The notes under the pieces are model-generated. The model was given only the letters and a program-made list of their open reading frames with translations. It had not been told where the DNA came from and made no database searches. A program made the translations under genes and the position numbers. From Sitta carolinensis (taxonomy: Eukaryota; Chordata; Aves; Passeriformes; Sittidae): a DNA stretch of 64,000 nucleotides. Below, piece by piece: positions 1 to 12,700 of this stretch (positions are counted from its first letter, which is position 1; each line of letters opens with the position of its first letter). The stretch spans positions 26,881,660-26,945,659 of the forward strand of contig CM063285.1 of the NCBI GenBank assembly GCA_032173965.1, written 5' to 3'.

Positions 1-17
1 TTAGAAGTGTATTTGGC

Positions 18-98
18 TATTACTACTATTACTGCTACTAGTGCTGCTGCTACTATTACTACTGCTATTACTAATACTACTACTATTATTATTACTAT
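18..98. repeat. Imperfect TAC/TAT/TGC trinucleotide microsatellite
   Basis: About 80 bases of degenerate trinucleotides: TAC, TAT, TGC and AAT units, read in plus orientation. It is an interrupted microsatellite, so probably less prone to slippage than a pure array. It could in principle be the ATT-rich part of an ERVL LTR, as at 9545-9590. The sequence on its right shows no LTR similarity, so I keep it as a simple repeat. Confidence 0.8.
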
Positions 99-3000
99 GA
101 GAACGAAGCCTCCCAGTTTCTTGCTTTTCATGAAATTCACTTTTTTTTTTCCCCTTCTCAAACATATAGCATTTTAATACAGAAGTACAAGTTTATAACT
201 AACTTAATCTAAAATTCAGGATTGCTTTATAGAATTAATAAGGTGTTTTTAGAAATTATCTTTCTTTCTTGTCTGTTAACTTCAGGTGTTTTCAAATCCA
301 TTGCACTTCTGTGAACCTTTTATTTAATGTCTACCTGCTTAGTATTTTTAAGGTCTGGACTTCTGTTCCGGGGATTTATGATTCATGTTTATTTTGTCAT
401 GTTTGTATCTGAGTACTTGCTATACAGGAATTGTCATAAATAACATAAATAATTATCTGAAGTAACTTTAGAGAGAGTTGTTTGTTGAAATTCCCTGATT
501 TCTCCGGTCTTAAATAAAAAAAACACCAAACAAACTAACAAAAAAAAAAAACAAAAATGCAAAAGCCCAAAGCCCAAAATTTTTTTTTTAGAACTAAAAC
601 TAGAAGCATTCTAGAATTATGTATCATAAATGACAGAATGATAAGAAAATTGTTTGCTTGCTTCTGAAGGATTTTGGGTATAATAGTAATCTAAATTTGT
701 AGTGGAAAACTTTTCACAGTTGTCCTGTAACTTGTATATATTTTCAATGGAAATCAGATTTTCAGCCTCCAGCATCAGTCTAATGATGTAGGTAAGCTAC
801 TGCAGGTAATGATCCTCCGATAGGACTTAGATCTGTGTATCATAAATAGTAATTTTACATTTGAACAGTTTATATAATATGTTGAATTAGCTGTTGATGG
901 TAAATATAACTTACATTTTGATTTATATTTTCTTTGTTTTTTATGAAAGCTGGAAGTTTTATATTGGAAGAAAAATAATACACCTTTCTTAGCAAGGATA
1001 TCACAGACTAAAACTCTTAACAAAACCTTGTGGACCCCCACTGTCTTCAAACAATGTAACTACTGTTAGTTGAAGTCATTAGAATTAAGAATTGGTATCT
1101 TAGGTATATGTCAGGCCTCCTATAGGCCTATGACATTTAGAAGAAGTGTGTTGAAGAAGGTTGTAATGACTGCTAAAATAAAACCTCTGAGTGATAAATG
1201 AACAGATTGCTACTGTGAAAGTGTTTAAAGGTTTAGGACTCCTACTGATAAAATCACCAGAGAGAGTATGTAGAAAATTACTCTCTTCTCACCTTTAATT
1301 GCATTATTTAACTTGAACATTTTCTCCACTGAAGTGAGTGCAAATAATAAAACCTTTTCATTTACTATGCAAAGTCCTTTACAAACAAAGTATAGAGACT
1401 ATATGCTTAGGCTTGCTTTATTGAATTAAATAACTGGTCATCTATAATGAAGTTCATGGTGGAAAGGAAAATTAAAATTTGACTAAACCCACAGTGTGTT
1501 AGGACTTTATCAAATGGACATGTTGCAGACGTTGTCAGGTGGATACAAATGCAAAAATAAGCATTTCCACCAGAGAAACAAAGAAGTCTGTCTTAGAGAA
1601 TAAGCTGTCTAGTTCATTCAAGCACTAGAAGATGGTCCTCCTGAGAAGAGGACTGAAATGCTTAACGTCTTGTTTTCTATATTATTGATAGTACTGTGTG
1701 TAGTAACTTTTTTTTTAATGTTTTATGGAATAATGGAAGCTACTTTTGACAGGAAATGTTAATTATGAAACAATGTAAAATATTGTCAAGGAGAAACACA
1801 CAACAGAAGAAAAAATATCTTTCTTATATGCCTTTAACCTTATTTATATCTTTGATCTTATTGATAATAGACATAAACTGGAGGATATTTTTTTAATTGG
1901 ATGCAATTACTTCAGAAAAATACAATTCAATAATGATGCCTTTTGAGCTAGAGGAAACATCAAATTAGTTTGAATGCACTTTGCATTTTTCACATTTCCT
2001 CATGCATGAATTTTGTTCCATTATATAAATACTTGGACACAGGAAATGAGGCACCTTAAATGTGAAAATGTAAAAGTTCCTCTTTTGCGACAAGGTCTAC
2101 AAAAACACTTGACAGACATGTAGACTAATGTTGCTTATAAACATAGCTTAATTTTTCATTTCTTTTGGCTATTGCACAGATGTTACTTTTATTTAATGGC
2201 TCTTCAAGCTTAAGGTTAAAAAAAAAGTAAAAACCAAGAAAAAATCAGGAAAAAAATATTTGCTGGCTTTTTAAATTTTTTGCCAATAACTGTTTTTTGA
2301 ATCTCAAAGGAGAGACTAATAGGAGAGTACCTTTGTGAGGAGATGGAAATTCTTATTGCATACAGAGGGGAGAAAATGGTTACAAAATGTAACAATATAT
2401 AGAATATTCTCCATAAATTGATCAGTCACACTTTTATGTGCCATAGCTTGCACAGCACAGGTTTAGTTTAATTTTTTTCCTCTGTAATTGGCATAAAATG
2501 GTTCACTTAATCTTTCAAGTGTTTGCTTCTCACATCACCATTTTTTTTTCCATTATGTGATGTACAGTCGGTTGGTTCCATTTCACGACCAGATATCCTT
2601 TTTTGGGTATAAAAATTTCCAGAGATTATATATTTTGGGTGAGATATGTTTGGCCATCTAGATAAATGGCAACATTGCGAAAGTAGAGATTGCTATAGAA
2701 TTAAATGCAGCTAAAGAGAAATGTAGCATCAAAATCTTCATACTATGAATAAAAACAGAAAATGCCAATAACCCTGAAATCAAAGGGTGCTAATTCTAAA
2801 ATGTGCAAGATCACACATCATTGAGTATTTTGCCTTTATTTAGAAGATGGTTTAAATGTGAACATTCTTGTCGTATAATTGTTTTCTTTAGTTGAGAGCT
2901 CAGTACCTCTTCTGTAGCTTCTGCAAGTCAAGATCCTATGTCCCAAAAGGGATCTAAAATTTCTAGGCTTTCTCAGAATTAAAAGTAAGCTAAATATAGA

Positions 3001-3300
3001 AACAGTCTGTCTTCAAAATAGATTTTGAGATATCTATTTTCTAAGAGAGTATGTATTGTTTAATTTGATTTTATCCTGCTATCTAACTTCACAACCTGGT
3101 ATATATGTCCCATGTATCAGTCAGCTTTATCTGTTCAGTATGTCTAAATTACCCATTCCCTGTAAATTTATCAGATATATGTAGAAAGGAAACTGTGTGA
3201 TTTGACTGTAGTTTTATAAAGGGATCAACAGAATTAAAGGATTTGACTTTTGTGACTTTTGATGATTTTGTATAGATTTTTGTGTTTTAATATGTGCAAA
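99..3300. other. Unique AT-rich noncoding DNA
   Basis: No gene or recognisable transposon seen. An A-rich patch at 511-572 is followed by a T9 run at about 580. The 91-codon minus-strand frame at 775-1050 shows no recognisable family signature. There are no CpG clusters or promoter-like GC-rich segments. Confidence 0.6.
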
Positions 3301-3382
3301 GTTGTTGTTTTGGTTTGTTTTTTTTTTTGTTTGTTGTTGTTGTTTTTTTTTTGTTTTTTTTGGTTTTTTTTTTTTTTTTTTT
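3301..3382. repeat. T-rich (T/TTG) low-complexity tract
   Basis: Long T runs interrupted by single G or GG, ending in a run of about 19 T before ACATTCACTG. It encodes artefactual Phe/Val/Cys-rich frames on the plus strand that should not be taken as genes. It may be the poly(A) tail of an old minus-strand retroposon, but no retroposon body is recognisable beside it. Confidence 0.85.
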
Positions 3383-4123
3383 ACATTCACTGAGAAAGGT
3401 TATGCTAACAGTCAGTTTGCTGTATTTCTTCATTACTCAACCAGGCACAACACTTGGGACAGTCTCGTGTATTTGTTGTCAGAGTAGCTGAATGTTATTT
3501 CTCTCTTTAGAAAGGGTTTATCTCTTAGTCTTTATTTTGTGGAAAGTTTAGCTCATAAGCCAAGATCCCAGATAAATTTAAAAGTCTGATAGCAGAGTAT
3601 GTGCCCTCCTCATCCCAAATCCACCATCACCTAAGAGCCAGCTCCTATCTCTGCCTATGGAGCTGCGTTAGTAGAAGCTTTCACTAACAGGGCTTGTTAG
3701 TGGTATTAGTGGGAGTGCTTGATACATGCAGATTGCTAACTGTAGTTGAGGGTTGGTGTCCAAATATGCTGAAGAACCCTAACAGGCTTTAATTTAATCT
3801 TAATGGGATATTTTAATCTTTTAATGAATTAGTAATGCAACTTATATACTTGTTATAGGTTTTCCCCCATGCAAAGATTAAATTACTGTTTACATACTTG
3901 AACCAATTATAGATTACCCAGAACAGTGCCTCATTTTCCAGTCTTCTCTGTGTCTTTACAGAGTAAAGAGGTATTTTTGTCTTCGAAAATTCCTGACAGA
4001 ATGAACTATTTTTAACAGAGGTTCAGGACCTTTTCAGCAAATAGTGTGTTATGTATGAGGGAAGTAATATTTCAAATGAACACTTTCTTTAAAAAAAATA
4101 TGCCATTTTTTTTTAATCCAATA

Positions 4124-4220
4124 GTCTTATTTTCAAAGATGGCCATTTCAGACAAGTATTGTGCAACTGGAGGCTAAAGAATAGAAAGAGACTGTAAATC
4201 TTCTCTAGTCACATAGCTTT
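4124..4220 (-). mobile_element. Possible MIR/L2-like ancient SINE/LINE tail fragment
   Basis: Reading plus, the order of short matches follows the reverse complement of the MIR/L2 core: TATTTTCAAAGATGG, then AACTGGAGGC, then a purine-rich AGAATAGAAAGAG, then AGTCACATAGCT. Family knowledge: antisense MIR has CATTTTACAGATGAGG, AACTGAGGCACAGAGAGG and GGTCACACAGCT in this order. The match is patchy, with an insertion after the first block. Confidence 0.4.
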
Positions 4221-7200
4221 CCATTTTTCCTACTCAGAGAATATCTGGACACTGAAAAGATGGTATAGTTATCTCCACACAGACTTTGAAAATGTTCTTG
4301 TGTATTCTGGGTACAATGGAACTGCAGCGCAGAGATGTCTGTATTATGTAAACAGCTCCTCGAAAGCCATCAAAGATCCTGAATATTTGCAATGTGTCAC
4401 ATTTGAATAAGGTAACTGGTCATCAGGATCCAAGATCTGAAGCCAGTACTTCTTTAAAGCACAAGTCACTGATCAAACATCATTCATCTCTTTTTGACAC
4501 CTGCATTTGCTTTACCTTACCTTGCACCTCTTAGTAAGATGGTGAATGCAGATAGCAAAGCCTCTGAGAAGTGAGAGAGAGAGAACTTAGCTCAGCTTTA
4601 GCTTGTTCTGCTTCCTTATGTTATGTTGTCCCCTATGAGGGAACCAGAAAGAACATAAGACCATTTTATGTATGCTGATTTTGTCACTTGCAGAGGCTCC
4701 AACAAATCATGTAATTGCTATAACTGAGTATTTCTGTACTATTCAGTGGAATTGACAGTGCCAGAAACTAGCCCTAAGCAAATGAAATGCAACACAAAAT
4801 CTGCTCTAAGCAAGTTAATCACAATATAAGTGATAGAAAGCTTGCACTTCGTTTCTTTTCTAGGATACATTTGTAACAGAAATAATTCTGAGAAAAAATA
4901 ATTCTTTTCTCTCAAAAGACTAGAGAGGCCATCAGGCGCTTTGTGGCATTTAAAATAAATAGTTTCTGCCTCCTGTAAATAAAGATATGAAATGTTTATA
5001 TTTGTGAACAAAGGCCAGAGTAACCTCGTAAATCTGACATTGTAGGCTTTGAATCATGGGCTTAGACCACTGACAAATGGGTCACTGCCCCAACTCTCTG
5101 CTCTTGCACTTCTCATGAAGGCACTTGCCTTAATATTCTGTGCTATATTTTAAGGCTACCTTGCTAGAGCCATTTTTGAAGATAACTGCTTAAATGATTG
5201 TTCTGTTCTAATTGCCTGGAAGCATATATTTTTAATTAATATCTGTGTTGCTCAAAATTTTATTAAGAAGGAAGTCTCTTGGACTTAATACAGCAGTGCC
5301 TCTGGGCTTGCTGTTCAAGAAAGTTGTTTAGGCGCATGATTTTCTGGATATTTCACCATCCTATAATTAGATATTTCATATCCTTTCCAGTCCTTATTTA
5401 TTCATCTTTCAACAATGTCTCTTTCTAGTGCATTTTACAAGTATATTTTGCACTTTGAATACCTTCCTTTAAATTTCAGAAAATGGAATTAGTGGTTTCA
5501 TTAGCTTAATTTTATTCTGATGGCTTTTTTTTTTTTTTTCCCCCACGAAACTGTCCAAAGCCTCTGGTCACTGTGACTCACTTTTCCTTCACATCAATAC
5601 TTTGGGATGACATCAAATGTAGTTTCCAGTGGAAAAGTCAGGAGCCAAGCACATGGCAAATGGAAGTCTATGAAAACTGTACTTTCTAAAACTAATATTT
5701 GCTATGTATATCCTGCTCAGGAGAATGGTGAGAAACCTGAGAGCTTAAAAAGCCCTCCCTTTGCTAACAACCTATATCACCTTGTTTTTCTCTTTGAAAG
5801 ACTACCAGCTCTTTCTAAGCAGCAAGAACCATTGCACTATCATGCAAATCTAAAATATTTTCTTATAATTTAAAAGCCTGAAAACACTCAGCTTTTCTAG
5901 AGGAAATTAAAACCTAGGGTAGCTGTATGTTTTTACACTTTTCCATGGTAAACATTCTATAGCACTTCACTTATATTCATTGCCTTCTTCTTCGAAGACT
6001 AAGTCCTTTGAATTAAACCTGTGGCTGGACAGACATTTAAGCCAAATGGGATACTTATTTCCATTATATAATCGCAAATCTCACCTTTTCCAGTTCTCTG
6101 TTTCTGATTATGTCTTTAGCAGAAATAAGGTCATGGTCCTAATTTTTTGCCTTTTAATAGCTATTGCCTTTATTTTGAAGCTTTAATGTGCTTTGCTGTG
6201 TTGAGAAATTAATATGAATTTGTTTGGTTTGGTGGGATTTTTTTCCTCCATATATACAAATGTTTATCACTTACATTTCATACCCAAAGGTTCAGGGTTG
6301 TTTTCCAGAGCAGATCAGTCATAAACTCATGGATAGATTCATGTTTTCTTCTCTATGTCCTCATTAAACCCACATTTTTCCTCCTTCTATGTAGGATACA
6401 GCAGTTATTAAAATTTTATGCTTCGGTTTTAATGTTTTACTCTGTGTTTAAACCTATCAGATTACTTAAAACTATAAAGTGTGTCAGAATCACTTCTTAT
6501 AAAAATGCAGCTTCCTAAAGCATTGCACACACAGGCACACGTTTCATGCAGTTGTAAATTGAGGAACAGCTTGAATTTTGTCCAGCTGATTAGACAGTTT
6601 AAGTCTTTGAAGCTAAAAACTGTTTTATTGTTCTGCTCATTACTTTTGTTATTTCTTAATTAATTTTGGTGTACTAATGGCTAGTTTTCCATAATCACTC
6701 CTCAGTTAGAGAAAAATGGAAGGTACTCCAGTGTCTCAGTTCCAATTTTTCCATTGAATGACTTAAAATTTATGTACTAACAATGCTGGTCAGCCCTACA
6801 GCTGGCATTCTCTGGACTTCATGAATTGCTACTGAGAGTGGCAATAATTAATTTGGACATGGAGTTTACTAATATTTACTTCAATCCAATTTCTGAATTT
6901 ATTTTTCAATGTTTTTCACTTGGGATACATTTTTGTCAGACTTTCCAGAGTTGTTATATAAAATACAGGTTTAATGATCAAGCCTTACGTATATGTTCAC
7001 TATGAGCCTCTTGAAACTCTTGGTGGGAATTCACTGATTTCAACTCTAAAGTAGTGTTTCTATTTTAAACTGAGAAATGGTCTCATAAAAATGTAAAACC
7101 AAATTCCTTCTAAAACTGGAGTATCTAACAAATGACAGAAGATTACAAATCAATGAGATAATCCAAGCAAAGTTCTGGAGATTGCTTGCCATATTTATTT

Positions 7201-8254
7201 CTGGAGTTAGATCAGAACTCATGTTTAAATCAACTTCAAGATATAAGAAAATAGTAAAAAATTCTGAAAGGCTGATATTTCCAGATCTGCTGCAACACCT
7301 TAAATGAGGAGCTAATTAAATTTAGTATTTAACTCCTTATCTGTTCAGGGGCGGTAGGCCCTTTTTTTTCACTGTATAAAGACATAAATCCTGCCTCGTC
7401 ACTTTGGTGGCAGAAGAGCTTTGTAGGCAGACCTGTGCAGGGTTCAGTGAGTAACCCAATCTCAAAGTGATAAAGGCAAAGCACTCAATCTGCAGGACAG
7501 GATGCAACTGGAAAAGCTGTAGTTTAGCAAGAGCCTATAAAAGATAAAAGCTCTCTTTCACCACAGGCTACTTAAATTGATTGGAATTCACCGCAGTCCC
7601 AGATAGGTTAAAAAATACATAGTTTAAGTGTAAGTAATTTGAACTATAAGAAGTGATTAACTTTCTACATTTAAAATTTTATGTCATGATTTTTCTTTCT
7701 GCAAGTTTGTTTCCTCTTTTCAGCAACATACTTTAATGTGAAGAAAGCTCCATACTTTGTGGTCAGAACTCATATTTTTCTCTAAACAGTTGCTTTTTTC
7801 TTCCTCCTTGGAGTAATATAAAAACATGGGGGCAGATTTTACTATTATACTGCCTTTTCACTCAAACCTTTTATTTGAAAGTTGTGTTTAACCCTTTGGA
7901 TTTTATATTTGGTATTTTTCCCAGCTGAGGGTTTATTTCCTCTGTTGGGATTAGGGAATGCTGTAGTAAAGTCATCAAAAAATAACTTCTTAAGGAAGAC
8001 GGCAATAATTTTTTTGTTTTCAGGCATAAAGAAGACTTGGATTTCAATACTTTTATCATTGCCCTTTAAAATAACTATAACCTGAAAGCATAATTTGATA
8101 TCCTGACTATGTAAAATGAAGCTATCAGTGAAATTCTACATTAACCTATATTTACATCTATCTGTATCTATATATCCATGACTGATAGGAAATTTCATGA
8201 TTCTGTTACTGAAGTAATGGTGAAAGAGTTTGAAAGGGGCTCAGAAAAGTTTTC

Positions 8255-8276
8255 TTACTGTTCTTAAAAACAGTAA
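8255..8276. repeat. Short hairpin (8-bp perfect arms, 6-nt loop)
   Basis: TTACTGTT and AACAGTAA flank the loop CTTAAA. Pairing can continue outwards into flanking TTT/AAA after one C-T mismatch and a T-G wobble. It is too short for a typical microRNA precursor, and chance occurrence is likely in AT-rich DNA. Confidence 0.6.
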
Positions 8277-9351
8277 TGAAAAAAGGAACTGTTAAATTCA
8301 GACCAAATCAGAGCCAAACAGTAACACAGCAATAAGCATCAAAAATGATATCTTTGAGTTCAAAAGGTATGTTGTTGCTGATATCTCCCTGCTATAATTC
8401 TTCTCCTCTGTCTAGATATTTATTGCTACTAGAACATAGTATCAAAATACTTAAAAGCTCTTGACAATGTATTGAAGTAAGGAGGCAGACAAAAAGGGAT
8501 GGTGAGGATACATATCACATAAGGAATCCAATAAGAGGGGTTTTTTTTTAAACTTTTTCAATAGTTACTGTCTTGCACTGGACTGACAGTTGTTCCTTTT
8601 ACTGAGGTATTTTCTACATCAAAGAATACATTAAAGTAGCACAAAACCTCCATGAGAATACTTTTGCAAGACTGCATACAAAAAGTTGTAATTTGAAATC
8701 TTCATTAGTATCACTGCAAATAACAGTGCATGTTACAGAAATTTACAGGTTAGAGAAGAATATCTTAACTATAGTTGGATGAGAGAGCAAATAATCATAG
8801 CTGGCAGTAAATTTGGAGGAAAAAATATTTTTGAAAAATGTTACAGTTGTTTAATCTTATCCATAAGCTCCACAACTGTTTGTCTATAGCAAAAATGTAG
8901 ATGAGAAAGAAGCTAAATGTATTGTTGACTAGTACTAGTACTACAGCATGTAATTCAATCTGTGGCTCTTATTTAGACTGAAACCAATGACAGTCATGGC
9001 AGCTATACAAAAAGTCAATGTTAGTGTGTGTAGAAAGCTCTTGTTAATTTGCTGTTCTTCAGTGTGTTTGCAAAATCTACAGTTTCCCTTCTGGCGTCAT
9101 GTAATACAAATAGAGGAATTACTTGTTATTCATTCTCTAATGATTAGCTATTGCTTATGGATATTGCATGAACATTTCTGTTAGTGTTTTTTCTGCCTGA
9201 GGAAGTTAATACAATCCTCTCCCACTTGGTACAAACTTAAAGAAATACTGCACATGAGTGCTTCATATTTACTCCCACAGCAGTTGCACTTGTTCCCAAT
9301 AACCTGTTACGGGCAGCTTCTAAGCTCTTTCTGGTGGGCTCTGGGACATAT

Positions 9352-9384
9352 ATGTATATTTATATATATATTTATATATATGCT
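9352..9384. repeat. AT-rich (TATA)n simple repeat
   Basis: Alternating TATATA interrupted by TTT, beside the minus-strand LTR fragment. This is ordinary AT microsatellite sequence. It should not be read as a promoter, although it contains many TATA-like hexamers. Confidence 0.85.
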
Positions 9385-9517
9385 ATTGTTGTGTTTCAGT
9401 CCCAGACAGTGACTAAATAAAACACAGCTGCTTACGATTAGCACATCAGTGTGTATATAACCCCCCTACACAGTGGGATGGGGAGGAGAATCAGGGATAA
9501 ATATCTAAAATGCGTGG

Positions 9518-9770
9518 ATTGACATAAGAACATTTTAATCATTTAAACTGCTACTAGTATTACTACTACTACCACTAATAATAAAAGGAAGAGGAAAAAA
9601 AAAGAGAAAAAAGAAAAAACAAGCGATGTACAATACAATTGTTCACCACCCACTGACTGGTGTCCAGGCTGTCCTCAAGCTGTGACCAGCCCCTTTGAGC
9701 TGAGTTTATACACTGGGCATGACATTCTATGGAACAGAATATTCATTTGGCCAGTTCAGGTCAGCTTTCC
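9518..9770 (-). mobile_element. ERVL-type LTR fragment (antisense)
   Basis: Read on the minus strand this follows the avian ERVL-type LTR: a GACAGGTGACCCAAA-like block, a TATTCCA block, GACGTCATGC-like sequence, a TATAAA box (plus 9705-9710), then GGTGGTGAACAATTGTATTG and TACATCGCTTG, then an ATT/ACT-rich tract at plus 9545-9590. The same blocks occur in the same order in the plus-strand copy at 51085-51510. The distal U3 part (plus 9770 upwards) is missing. No flanking duplication is visible. Family naming is from memory; the shared block order between the two copies is directly visible. Confidence 0.75.
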
Positions 9771-12700
9771 CAATATTGCATGGAAGTGGAAAAGTCCTAG
9801 ACTTAGGGTATGCACTATTTAACAATAACCAGAATGTTTGTGGATTATCAACATTCTTGTGTTGAATCCAAAACACAATATGTACTAGCTACATGAAGGT
9901 AGTACTACTAGCTTCAAAGAGGAAGAATTAATTCTATCCCAGTTGAAACCAGGACAGATGTATGCAATCCAGGCACACTCAAGGCTCTTTTCTGAAAATG
10001 TAGGAGACTGGAAAGGTACCAGCATGTTGTCCTGATGGACAGTTATAGCTAGGACTCAAGTGTGAAATTTTGGTGTGGCTGTTTTGAGGAAATGCTCACT
10101 CCCCTCTCCTGACACAAGGCAGCTGTTAGGTAAGATGGAAGGAATTAAGTAAATGGTGAAAGGTAAAGTATGTCAAGGTAAGATACAAAGTAACTTTCAG
10201 AGTGAATGGGAAGCAGAGTTGAAAGTTAGCTGTTTTTTATCTTCCTCCTGGGGAAATGATCTTACATCCAGTATTTCATTCTGGGCAGACTGAATAATCC
10301 GTGTAGTCATTGACAGGAAACAGTAATATAATAGTAGACATTGCAGTATATTCTGCCTGAATATTTCAAAGTATCTTCTATTGAGGATATAAATCTAAAG
10401 TACCTATCTTTCTTTTCTAATGCCTTAGGTCTAAATATGTTCTGTTTTCCATAGAGAGCATCTATAATTTAAATGATTTACTCTGTGCATAAAGAATGTG
10501 AATTCTCCAAGTGTTCCTGCTTTTATTTCTCAAAGAAAGCTCTTAGAATAAAAAAGCAACTTAAATATATAGTCATTCACGATGTGGGTAGAATCTCTGA
10601 AGCACTTTTTCACCTTAAAACTATCAACATAGAAGCACATTTTGAAAACAACAAAGTGGCTGCTGAGTATATGAACAATTCTGAGATGGCAGTGCAAGAT
10701 CAGTCACTTCTTGCAGGTCTTTAATGTCAGACCAAAGACAGATATTGACTAAGATTAAGGTTACTGCAAATAACAAAATACAAACATTTGTATTTTCAAG
10801 TGGTGACTAAGTCAATGTGTAGGGGTTATATTTTATATCCTCACTATGTTAGAGCAATATGTTCTTCTGTTGTTGTGCTGCACTCATTTATCTTGTGATA
10901 AAGGTTTTTTGGGGTATGTGCAAATTGCCTCCCATTATCTATAACGCAACACTGCTAATTGTGCAAAATATGCAGATGCTGTAATTTCTTGCCTTCCAGA
11001 TATAAATTCACCAGTAACTGGGGAGAAGGGTGGAATAAGAAAACTGTAAGTAGAGCTCTACAAAATGCATTTTACTGTATTATATTTGCTTCTGTTTGTG
11101 TGTCTGTTTAACCTTACCCATATCGTCTCTTTCCCCTTTAAAATGGGACTGCATGGACATCTACAGTTTTCTGAGAGTTAATTACAACTCCCATAAAAAG
11201 AAGATAGTTTTATCATTATTTATATATTAGGATGACTTATTTTAAAAATGTAATTTTTTAATTTCTCCTATTATTTTAGCTATGTGTTAATATGTTATTT
11301 GAAAAGAATATTCGGAGAACAGGTGGTTAACCATTTCAAAACATTTTGGAGGAAGAATCCTGAGGATACTGAGGTAAAACAATTGGTGATAGTAATGAAC
11401 TTTTAGGGCTTGCAACAAAAGTAAAGACCTACTCATCTCCTGCTGCAAGTCGCAAATAGAATCCAATGTGATCCAGACAAAACTTCCTCTAAACTGTGGA
11501 GAGATTACCTTGAACAAAAGTTAATCAATTCATTAAACCTAGTTTAAAACCTCAGTATTACAAGAGAAAAATCTCTGTCCCTTTTCTCCTTTATAGTTTA
11601 CATCACCATGTGAAAAGAGGCAGCTTGGTTTCTAATACCCAGTGTTTCAATGGACTCTGTACTACTCTCTAAGCATTTAGGGGGCTTTTTCAATTCCTGT
11701 TTTGCTCCTTAGCCTTTCCAAGACATTGTTTGACCACTGTATATACACACTCTGTAGTAGATGTGTACTGGTTTTATTAGTTGCCAGGGGAATTGATATG
11801 TACAGAAAAACCTTCCTTACTAAAATTGATTGTAGCAAACTTCATAGAAATTGGTGAATGGAGAAAACTAGAACATTTTGTATGCAAGCAATGGTCTTTG
11901 CAGTAGAAGGTTCTATATTGAATGGAATTTTATTTTGTGTCTCATTTGTCTTATAGTACACATGCAAATACTGACCTTTTGACAGAGGTATACTTATATA
12001 TTGCATGAACATGAGAAAAACTGATAAAAATTCATTTTCAACTTTTTTTGCACAAAGCAGTGCTTATAATCGATTTTATTTGAGGAACACAGTATCCAAA
12101 GCATGCATTTGAATTGTACACACAAACTCTGCAATTGAACATGTAAAAGAGAACATTGCTCAGGAAAATATGAAGAAAGCGATGGCCTTAGGTTTTTTAA
12201 TTGATTAGTTTTTTATTTTTAACTTCTGAGGCAAAAATATTCTATAGTTTTTTAATTAAAAGTAATCTGCATTTCTTTTCCATTTTCACCATGAGGTGGT
12301 TTGTTACAGTTTCTCAAATATAAAGAAAGGCAATGACATGATACCTTAAAAACTTCCACATAATGCGTAGCCAGTCTGTCATGTAAAGGAGAGGCTTACC
12401 TTACAGGCCAGATGTTCTGTACAAATCTATGTTAAATGTGCAAGGATGTGGCTCATTATTCAGTTTTTATTAATTTCTGTAAATTATTTTTTAAGCTTTA
12501 GGTTTTTAATTTTATGGGTCATATTTCAGCACTGCTTTTACTTTTCCAGATATAAAGTAAAAATTCATAAAGCATTATTGTCTGTTTTTGGGGTTTTTTT
12601 TTGTTTTTTGGGTTTTTTTTTTGTAAATATATCTATACTTTTCTATGATTAATAGGCTCTCACCAGTTTTCTTTTAATAATGAGGTAAATCTTTCCCCTG

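Larger units (their letters stand above)
3383..9350. other. Unique AT-rich noncoding DNA
   Basis: No gene identified. It contains a possible MIR-like scrap at 4124-4220, a T-rich run near 5526-5540, and a small hairpin at 8255-8276. The short open frames (60-90 codons) have no recognisable domains, and several overlap each other on opposite strands at 7845-8085. Confidence 0.6.

Noticed and set aside
3294..3491. Two overlapping plus-strand frames rich in Phe, Val and Cys
   Set aside because: They are translations of the T/TTG low-complexity tract; no start context or homology supports a gene.
8255..8276. Hairpin as a microRNA precursor
   Set aside because: The stem is far shorter than the roughly 30-bp stem expected of a precursor.
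9352..9384. TATA-rich stretch as a promoter
   Set aside because: It is a simple AT repeat with no initiator, GC-rich context or downstream gene.
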